Shown in pieces: positions 1 to 4,345 of a stretch of 5,583 nt of DNA (its first letter is position 1; each line of letters starts with the position of its first letter). The stretch is from assembly GCA_003663695.1 (NCBI GenBank), contig QMUB01000095.1, positions 1 through 5,583 of the forward strand, written 5' to 3'. Both the position numbers and the translations under genes were made by a program. The DNA comes from Thermococci archaeon (GTDB lineage: Archaea; Methanobacteriota_B; Thermococci; Thermococcales; Thermococcaceae). The notes below the pieces were generated by a model. It was given only the letters and a program-made list of their open reading frames with translations. It had not been told where the DNA came from and did not search any database.

Positions 1-339
1 AACGTCGGATTCTCGGGAGGAGAGAGAAAACGCTTTGAAATTCTCCAGGCCCTGCTAATGGAGCCAAAGCTCCTGATTCTGGATGAGCCGGACAGCGGGG
101 TTGATATAGATTCTCTGAGCGTAATATCCATGAAAATTGAAGAGCTCTATCGAAGAGGAACGTCAATTCTCCTCATAACGCACTACGGGAGAATTCTGCA
201 GCATCTCGATCCGAGCATCTTAAAGGTGCACATAATGAAGGATGGAGAGATTGTGATGAGTGGAAGCGGCGAACTTGTGAGTGAGATTGAGCGGAGAGGA
301 TTTCAGAAGATTTTTGAGGAGTGTGGTTGCGATGAGTGA
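1..339 (+). CDS. sufC: SufC, Fe-S cluster assembly ATPase (5' partial)
   Basis: C-terminal 112 residues of the ABC-type ATPase SufC; the frame is open at the left edge, so Walker A and the Q-loop lie outside. Seen: the ABC signature FSGGERKR at visible residues 4-11, Walker B LLILDEP at 24-30 with catalytic Glu29, a D-loop SGVD at 32-35, and the H-switch His61 in LLITHYGRIL. The DEPDSG..D.DSL pattern and the ITHY.RIL H-loop separate SufC from transporter ATPases. Known of the family: SufC is soluble, binds SufB and uses ATP hydrolysis to open the scaffold for cluster assembly; full proteins are about 250 residues. The stop codon overlaps the start of sufB by 8 nt, implying co-transcription and translational coupling. 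Odd: the protein ends in a CGC dipeptide-spaced cysteine pair (visible residues 108-110). The first methionine codon in view, at 58, falls after the signature motif and is internal, not the start. Confidence 0.96.
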   Translation, partial: NVGFSGGERKRFEILQALLMEPKLLILDEPDSGVDIDSLSVISMKIEELYRRGTSILLITHYGRILQHLDPSILKVHIMKDGEIVMSGSGELVSEIERRGFQKIFEECGCDE

Positions 340-1660
340 AACCCTGACCATTAAGGATGCCAAGTCGGTTATAGAAAATCAGATTGAAGAGCTTTCGAAG
401 AGGAACAGGGAACCCGAATGGGTTACAAAGCTCAGGTATAAAGGGCTTGAAGCCTTTGAAAACGCTCCCTATAATGACCCTGCTCTCCCAAACCTGCTTG
501 ATTTCATAGCAAAAGCCGAAGAAGTCCCAGTTCCTGAAATTAAGAGCTTGGAAGACCTACCTCCGGAAATGAAGGCTCTTTTGGATAAACTTGGGATAAG
601 TGAGGTGGAGCAAAAATACATAGCGGGACTGGCTGTCCAAAGTGATACGGGAGTTATATACAATGAATTTTTGAAGCAGTGGGAGGAGAAGGGTTTAATA
701 ATGACATCAATGGAGGAAGCCGTTAAGAGGTTCCCCATAGTTAAGGAGCACTTCATGAAGCTCTTCAATCCAGAGGAGAGCAAACTCACGGCATATCACA
801 CCGCGGTATGGAATGGGGGAGTGTTCCTCTATGTAAAGGAAGGCTTAAAGGTTCCATTTCCCCTTCACCTGTTTTTCTTGATTCAGGAAAGCTCCCTTGC
901 TCAGGCCCCCCATATAATAATCCTCGCGGAGAAAAACACCGATGTTCACCTGATAGAGGGGTGCACATCTCCAGTTTTGGTGAGACACTCTCTCCATCTG
1001 GACATGAGCGAAATTTACGTCCATGAGGGCGCCAATGTGAAGCTTTCGGTGCTTCAGAACTGGCCCGAATATGTGCACACAAGACCCATGACGAGGGCAA
1101 GGATAGGAAAGAATGCTCAATTCATAAACACCACGGTAGGACTGGGAAGCGGAAAGAGCAATATAGCGAACCCAAAATACTGGGTGGATGAAGGGGGCTA
1201 TGTGGAATTAAACGGGATTCTCCTAGGTCAGAAGGACTTCTATGTGGATCTTGGAGGGGAAATGTATCTTCAAGGCAGAGGGGCAAGGGGAATAAATGCC
1301 AGCAAGTCCGTTATAATGGATGAGTCAACCGTTATAACAAGGGGTATAATACATGCCCAGGCACCAAGAACCAAGGGACACATAAGCTGTGATGCACTTT
1401 TGATGAGCGATGGGGCAAAAATGGAGACATACCCGGGGCTCATATCAACGGTGGATGATGCAGAGCTCAGTCATGAGGCTGCAATAGGCAAAATAAAGGA
1501 GGAAGAGCTCTTCTACCTGATGAGCCGCGGCTTGAGCGAGGAAGAGGCAACTCAGCTGATAGTTAAAGGATTTGTAGAACCCCTGTTGAAGGACATCCCC
1601 ATGGAGTTTGTGGTTGAAATCAGAAAGATTATTGAATTGGCAATTAGTGGTGGCATGTAG
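332..1660 (+). CDS. sufB: SufB, Fe-S cluster assembly scaffold protein
   Basis: A 442-residue SufB/SufD-family scaffold on which Fe-S clusters are built in the cytoplasm with SufC. The length fits archaeal and Gram-positive SufB. Seen: a helical N-terminal region (about 1-140), then a beta-helix core with the Trp/Gly-rich stretch TAYHTAVWNGGVF, and the C-terminal family block ISTVDDAELSHEAAIGKI followed by EELFYLMSRGLSEEEA. Cysteines occur at 211 (IEGCTSP) and 353 (HISCDALL). The E. coli catalytic Cys405 position (in LFYCRQRG) is Leu here (LFYLMSRG), as I recall also for B. subtilis SufB, so this is not necessarily a defect. Start choice: ATG 332 has GAGGAGTG at 316-323 about 8 nt upstream; GTG 281 would extend deep into sufC, and GTG 323 has too short a spacing. 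No SufD paralogue, SufS, SufE or SufU follows, matching the minimal SufBC type known in archaea. SufD is the alternative, but the pairing with SufC alone favours SufB. Confidence 0.94.
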   Translation: MSETLTIKDAKSVIENQIEELSKRNREPEWVTKLRYKGLEAFENAPYNDPALPNLLDFIAKAEEVPVPEIKSLEDLPPEMKALLDKLGISEVEQKYIAGLAVQSDTGVIYNEFLKQWEEKGLIMTSMEEAVKRFPIVKEHFMKLFNPEESKLTAYHTAVWNGGVFLYVKEGLKVPFPLHLFFLIQESSLAQAPHIIILAEKNTDVHLIEGCTSPVLVRHSLHLDMSEIYVHEGANVKLSVLQNWPEYVHTRPMTRARIGKNAQFINTTVGLGSGKSNIANPKYWVDEGGYVELNGILLGQKDFYVDLGGEMYLQGRGARGINASKSVIMDESTVITRGIIHAQAPRTKGHISCDALLMSDGAKMETYPGLISTVDDAELSHEAAIGKIKEEELFYLMSRGLSEEEATQLIVKGFVEPLLKDIPMEFVVEIRKIIELAISGGM

Positions 1661-1670
1661 CCTCCCTCTT

Positions 1671-1690
1671 GGTTTCTTCTTAAATTTTTG
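1671..1690 (+). terminator. probable T-rich terminator after sufB
   Basis: Starting 10 nt after the sufB stop codon, the + strand is pyrimidine-rich, with T clusters ending in TTTTTG at 1685-1690. Archaeal RNA polymerase commonly terminates at such oligo-T runs without a hairpin. The run is short, so some read-through towards the antiporter operon is possible. Inference from base composition and position. Confidence 0.5.
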
Positions 1691-1722
1691 TATCTTCATT
1701 TCAAACCCTCCCTGTTATCAGT

Positions 1723-1732
1723 ACTTTTTCTC
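1723..1732 (+). terminator. possible second oligo-T terminator
   Basis: A second pyrimidine tract, CTTTTTCTCT, lies about 65 nt after the sufB stop and roughly 135 nt before the predicted start of the next transcript. No hairpin precedes it. It may act as a backup for the tract at 1671-1690. Weak evidence, from T content and position only. Confidence 0.3.
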
Positions 1733-1760
1733 TCAATGAAATCTATGGGCAGTAGGAGAC

Positions 1761-1775
1761 ATAATGGAGCATTAT
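1761..1775. repeat. short perfect inverted repeat ATAATG-GAG-CATTAT
   Basis: Six-base arms (1761-1766 and 1770-1775) flank a 3-nt centre. It lies about 50 bp upstream of the TATA box, outside any gene. It could be a regulator half-site pair or chance in A+T-rich DNA. As a hairpin it would be weak and it is not followed by a T run, so I do not call it a terminator. Confidence 0.4.
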
Positions 1776-1800
1776 AGAACTAAATATTCCAAAACTGTTC

Positions 1801-1817
1801 GTTTTTAACCTAATGTT
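1801..1817 (+). promoter_or_regulatory. SurR operator, exact match to GTTn3AACn5GTT
   Basis: GTTTTTAACCTAATGTT matches all nine fixed bases of the extended SurR motif GTTn3AACn5GTT described in Pyrococcus furiosus. It ends 12 nt upstream of the TATA box and a few nt upstream of the BRE. In P. furiosus this position is typical of promoters that reduced SurR activates, such as the hydrogenase operons. SurR loses DNA binding when its CxxC is oxidised by elemental sulfur, so a site here predicts sulfur-dependent expression of the downstream operon. The match is seen; binding and direction of control are inferred. Confidence 0.8.
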
Positions 1818-1822
1818 CCATT

Positions 1823-1840
1823 GATAAAGTTTATATATAC
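1823..1840 (+). promoter_or_regulatory. BRE/TATA promoter of the antiporter operon
   Basis: A TTTATATA box at 1830-1837 is preceded by the purine/A-rich BRE-like GATAAAG (1823-1829). This is the standard Thermococcales promoter layout. With usual spacing, transcription would start near 1858-1864, leaving a 5' leader of about 45 nt before the first gene. It is the only convincing promoter found between sufB and the right edge. Confidence 0.85.
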
Positions 1841-1842
1841 TA

Positions 1843-1859
1843 ATTTTGAACTATAGGTT
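1843..1859 (+). promoter_or_regulatory. second SurR-like site, one mismatch, downstream of TATA
   Basis: ATTTTGAACTATAGGTT fits GTTn3AACn5GTT at eight of nine fixed bases (A for G at the first). It lies just after the TATA box and ends at about the predicted transcription start. In P. furiosus, SurR sites in this position go with repression. Together with the exact site at 1801-1817 it makes a double arrangement flanking TATA. The match is seen; function is inferred and less sure than for the upstream site. Confidence 0.45.
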
Positions 1860-1906
1860 AACTAGTGTGTAAAAAGTTTCAAATTTAACGTTTGGAGGGT
1901 TGTTAT

Positions 1907-2413
1907 ATGGGAGAAGCAAGCAAAATAAGCCGTTACCTATACACTGTAATCGTGCTCTTCGTTATTTGGATATTTTTGACAAGCAGCCTTGACATCCAGG
2001 AACTCGAAATTGGACTGGTATTTTCCCTTGTAGTGGGTGCATTGACCTATAGCGTGTTCACCGAAAGCGGATTGGCAAACTTCCATCCAAAGAGGATTAT
2101 TTACGGCATAGCATATATCCCCTACTTCCTCTGGGCAATGCTGATGGCAAACCTGGATGTTGCATATCGTGTTCTGCATCCAAAGAGACCTATAAACCCG
2201 GGAATAGTCGAGTGCGAAACCGTTCTGACCAATGATGTTGGGAAGCTCGTCCTTGCAAACTCCATCACATTGACACCGGGAACAATCACCCTTGATGTCA
2301 GAGATGGCAAATACTACATTCACTGGATCGATGTGAAGGATGCAAGCATTGAAGGCGCTTCGGAGAACATAACTAAACCCTTTGAAAAATTCCTGAAGGT
2401 GATATTTCCATGA
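1907..2413 (+). CDS. mnhE: MnhE/MrpE-family antiporter subunit (MbhA/MbsA-like)
   Basis: A 168-residue membrane protein of the MrpE family, first gene of the operon. Seen: hydrophobic segments at about 11-28, 35-51 and 65-86, then a cytoplasmic C-terminal domain with family landmarks LHPKRPINPGIV (90-101), LANSITLTPGTITLDV (116-131) and YYIHWIDV. Known: MrpE is a small accessory subunit of multi-subunit cation/proton antiporters, needed for assembly and stability rather than carrying the ion path; the counterpart is MbhA in membrane-bound hydrogenase and MbsA/MbxA in the sulfane reductase. Start choice: ATG 1907 has GGAGGG at 1894-1899 with 7-nt spacing. The in-frame TTG at 1892 would overlap that ribosome binding site and add five residues (LEGCY as read) that do not extend the first helix. 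The stop overlaps the next start in ATGA. Length and motifs are normal for the family. Confidence 0.93.
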   Translation: MGEASKISRYLYTVIVLFVIWIFLTSSLDIQELEIGLVFSLVVGALTYSVFTESGLANFHPKRIIYGIAYIPYFLWAMLMANLDVAYRVLHPKRPINPGIVECETVLTNDVGKLVLANSITLTPGTITLDVRDGKYYIHWIDVKDASIEGASENITKPFEKFLKVIFP

Positions 2414-2664
2414 TAGGCATTAACATTTATCTCCTCATAATTGCAATAGCAACGCTTTTGAGCATGTATCGCGTTTTCAGGGGACCAACCACAGTGGACA
2501 GGCTCGTGGCTGTTGATATCATGACCACAATAACCACAGGTTTGATGGTTTTATTTGCCCTTTATTATAAGAGGGCGATATTCCTCGATGTGGCACTTGT
2601 GTATGCCATACTCGCATTCCTTGGAGTGATAGCTTTTGCTAGGTATCTGGAGGGAGGCATATGA
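2410..2664 (+). CDS. mnhF: MnhF/MrpF-family antiporter subunit (MbhB/MbsB-like)
   Basis: An 84-residue protein with three predicted transmembrane helices (about 4-20, 34-52, 58-78). Seen: the MrpF signature RVFRGPTTVDRLVAVD (21-36) with conserved Asp30 and Asp36, then FLDVALVYAILAFLG (58-72) with Asp60 in the third helix. Known: MrpF packs with MrpG and MrpE, and acidic residues of this family are implicated in the sodium path or in complex stability. Coupling: the start is the ATG of an ATGA overlap with mnhE, with AGGTGA at 2397-2402 seven nt upstream; the stop overlaps mnhG in the same way. Full length for the family, with no anomaly. Confidence 0.94.
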   Translation: MIGINIYLLIIAIATLLSMYRVFRGPTTVDRLVAVDIMTTITTGLMVLFALYYKRAIFLDVALVYAILAFLGVIAFARYLEGGI

Positions 2665-3023
2665 GCATCACATCAACGGTGGGGGAATTCCTCGTTTTAT
2701 TTGGGACGATATTCTACTTCCTCTCAACACTTGGTTTAATCAGAATGCCCGATGTTTATAACAGAATGCAGACAGCAACAAAGAGCGCCACTCTTGGCTC
2801 CCTTGGTGTCATTGTAGGCGTGGGAATATGGGCAATTGGTCATGTGGGGAGCTACTCATGGGTGACCAAGACCATCATCATAGCGGTCTTTCTCCTCCTA
2901 ACAAACCCAATAAGCGCTCATGCATTGATAAGAGCGGCTTACAAGAGTGGAATTCCGCTTTGGGAGGGAAGCGTGGTCGATAAATACAAAGAAGCCCTTG
3001 AAAGGGAGGAGGGAGAGCAATGA
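2661..3023 (+). CDS. mnhG: MnhG/MrpG-family antiporter subunit (MbhC/MbsC-like)
   Basis: A 120-residue, three-helix membrane protein of the MrpG/PhaG family (helices about 6-27, 43-62, 68-86). Seen: the family block GLIRMPDVYNRMQTATKSAT (25-44) and NPISAHALIRAAY (82-94). The last 25 residues are charged and probably cytoplasmic. Known: MrpG is a small subunit at the interface of the antiporter module with its E and F partners; MbhC is the counterpart in the energy-converting hydrogenase. The start ATG lies in an ATGA overlap and has a doubled GGAGGGAGG ribosome binding site at 2649-2657. The stop overlaps the next gene in ATGA. Regular length and motifs; no oddity seen. Confidence 0.95.
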   Translation: MSITSTVGEFLVLFGTIFYFLSTLGLIRMPDVYNRMQTATKSATLGSLGVIVGVGIWAIGHVGSYSWVTKTIIIAVFLLLTNPISAHALIRAAYKSGIPLWEGSVVDKYKEALEREEGEQ

Positions 3024-3301
3024 ACTGCATCGTGTGTATTGAATACATAATCGTGGCGGTCATGGTTCTCTCCGCAATATTTGCGGTTGAGTGGGGAGAT
3101 TTGCTTGCGGCAGTGGTGGGAATGACAGCGGTGAGCCTTTTTGCATCGGTGCTGTTTTTCTTCCTTCAGGCGCCGGATGTGGCAATGACAGAAGCAGCAA
3201 TAGGAGCGGCCATGAGTGCAGCTGTCTTTATATTCGCAATCAAGAGGACTCAAAGGTATGAGAGTGAAGAAGAAGGTGCAGGGTGGTGGCTGAGATGGTG
3301 A
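3020..3301 (+). CDS. mbhD: MbhD-like subunit (DUF4040), homologue of part of the MrpA C-terminus
   Basis: A 93-residue protein with three hydrophobic segments (about 8-24, 28-49, 59-74) and an acidic then Trp-rich tail. Seen: the stretch FLQAPDVAMTEAAIGA (48-63), the conserved core of the MbhD/DUF4040 family, with Glu58 just inside the last helix. Known: in bacterial Mrp this region is part of the large MrpA subunit; in Mbh, Mbs and similar archaeal complexes it is a separate small protein related to NuoJ. Start: ATG 3020 in an ATGA overlap with mnhG, with GGAGGGA at 3008-3014. Odd: the first residues are MNCIVCIEY, a CxxC pair (Cys3, Cys6) just before the first helix, which I do not know as a family feature. 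The C-terminus overlaps the next gene by about 7 nt. Confidence 0.9.
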   Translation: MNCIVCIEYIIVAVMVLSAIFAVEWGDLLAAVVGMTAVSLFASVLFFFLQAPDVAMTEAAIGAAMSAAVFIFAIKRTQRYESEEEGAGWWLRW

Positions 3302-4008
3302 AGAGAATTCTCGCAATCATCATGCTTCTCATAGTGGGCTTTTGGATGGCGAATGCATTGAGTGGAGTGCCCTTTGGCGAGGATAAAATGCTCGTGGGAA
3401 AGTATTACCTGGAGAACGTTAAGGAACAAACTGGCGCTGTCAATGCTGTCACTGCAGTGGTCGTCAACTACAGAGGCTTCGATACCCTTGGAGAGGTTAC
3501 GGTCCTTTTCATAGCGTCTACGGGAGTAGGTGCCCTCCTGTGGAGAAAGAAGAAGGAGAGAACTGCTAAAAGTGAGGGAAGCGTGGTTTTGAGAACGGGT
3601 TCAAAAATTCTCCTGCCCTTTATAATGCTATTCGGTGCCTACATCTTCATCCACGGGCACCTGACACCGGGAGGAGGCTTCCCCGGAGGAGCTACGATAG
3701 CAACGGCATTTCTAATGCTCTATCTGGCATTCAAGGATTATGAAATCGAACACAAAGTCTTTGAGCCTATTGAAGGTCTCGCAGGAGTGGGTTACGTTAC
3801 GGTGGGTCTTATAGGCCTTGCAATAGGGAGCTACTTCCTCTTTGACTGGATATGGCAGACGTGGGGATGGGGACATGAGAACATCGGAAGGCTCCTCAGC
3901 GCCGGTTTTATTCCAATAATCTACACGCTCATTGGTATAAAAGTTGGAACCGAACTTACCGGGATAGTCGATAATATGGTCAGGGAAGAGGTGAAGGACA
4001 ATGATTAG
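3295..4008 (+). CDS. mnhB: Fused MbhE-MnhB antiporter subunit (E+F fusion)
   Basis: A 237-residue membrane protein made of two family units. Residues 1-83 are MbhE-like, matching the end of MrpA: a first helix at 5-22, then NAVTAVVVNYRGFDTLGE (50-67) with conserved Glu67, and a helix to about 83. A basic/acidic linker follows (84-100). Residues 100-230 are MnhB/MrpB, with the signature HGHLTPGGGFPGGA (120-133) and further helices at about 105-119, 132-147, 160-185 and 200-222. Known: MrpB and the MrpA tail are neighbours at the antiporter end of the complex; Mbh encodes them as separate MbhE and MbhF, while the Mbs/Mbx operon lists no separate E gene. The fusion is therefore a pointer to Mbs, by inference. 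Start: ATG 3295 is preceded by GGGTGG; in-frame GTG at 3283 or 3286 is also possible (AAGGTG at 3273-3278) and would add up to four residues. It overlaps mnhC by 8 nt. Confidence 0.9.
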   Translation: MVKRILAIIMLLIVGFWMANALSGVPFGEDKMLVGKYYLENVKEQTGAVNAVTAVVVNYRGFDTLGEVTVLFIASTGVGALLWRKKKERTAKSEGSVVLRTGSKILLPFIMLFGAYIFIHGHLTPGGGFPGGATIATAFLMLYLAFKDYEIEHKVFEPIEGLAGVGYVTVGLIGLAIGSYFLFDWIWQTWGWGHENIGRLLSAGFIPIIYTLIGIKVGTELTGIVDNMVREEVKDND

Positions 4009-4345
4009 CCTTTACTACTTCGGAGCAATTTCGCTCATCCTAATAGGAATGTACGCGGTTCTGGTTAAGAGAAATTTGCTTAAAATGCTCGTTGGCCTTA
4101 GCATAATGGAGACAGGGGTTAATCTGCTCCTCATAAGCATTGGCTATGTGAGCAACAGAACAGCACCAATCTTGAGTGAGGGTGCCACACCCCAGAATAC
4201 GGTTGATCCAATTCCCCAGGCACTGGTTCTCACGGCGATTGTCATAGGAGTTGCCACAACGGCACTTGCATTAACCGTTGTGATTAACCTTTATTCCAAG
4301 TACAAAACTCTGGATGTTGAGGAAATAAGGAGGTTGAGAGGATGA
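4001..4345 (+). CDS. mnhC: MnhC/MrpC-family antiporter subunit (NuoK-like; MbhG/MbsG)
   Basis: A 114-residue, three-helix protein related to NuoK of complex I. Seen: helices at about 4-22, 28-49 and 73-98; conserved Glu37 in IMETGVNLLL in the second helix, matching the buried Glu of NuoK/MrpC; and the loop-helix block VDPIPQALVLTAIVIG (68-83), diagnostic of MrpC against NuoK. Known: this subunit sits between the MrpA-tail units and MrpD and carries part of the central hydrophilic axis used for ion translocation. Start: ATG 4001 has GAGGTGA at 3988-3994 six nt upstream and overlaps the previous gene by 8 nt. The stop overlaps mnhD in ATGA. Length agrees with the family norm of about 113 residues. 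Confidence 0.95.
   Translation: MISLYYFGAISLILIGMYAVLVKRNLLKMLVGLSIMETGVNLLLISIGYVSNRTAPILSEGATPQNTVDPIPQALVLTAIVIGVATTALALTVVINLYSKYKTLDVEEIRRLRG

Noticed and set aside
281..331. In-frame GTG upstream extension of sufB
   Set aside because: It would place 17 residues inside the sufC coding region with no family similarity, while ATG 332 has a well-spaced ribosome binding site.
469..1120. Several open frames on both strands inside sufB
   Set aside because: They lie wholly in the sufB gene, lack recognisable motifs and have low-complexity, Ser/Pro/Cys-rich compositions typical of shadow frames.
353..1657. SufB lacking the catalytic cysteine of E. coli SufB, as a sign of degeneration
   Set aside because: The Leu at the Cys405 position (LFYLMSRG) also occurs in functional Gram-positive type SufB as far as I recall, and the rest of the protein is intact.
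1445..1699. Minus-strand frame across the 3' end of sufB
   Set aside because: No ribosome binding site or family motif; it mostly mirrors the sufB coding strand.
1661..1906. Possible small RNA or riboswitch in the intergenic region
   Set aside because: No extended pairing or known riboswitch core was visible; the region is explained by terminators, operators, a promoter and a short leader.
1937..2323. Minus-strand frames inside mnhE
   Set aside because: Antisense shadows of a clearly conserved gene, with no motif or promoter of their own.
2878..3316. Minus-strand His/Cys-rich frames over mnhG and the MbhD-like gene
   Set aside because: The cysteines and histidines arise from antisense reading of Ala/Val/Met-rich membrane helices; no start signal was found and they do not form a plausible metal-binding fold.
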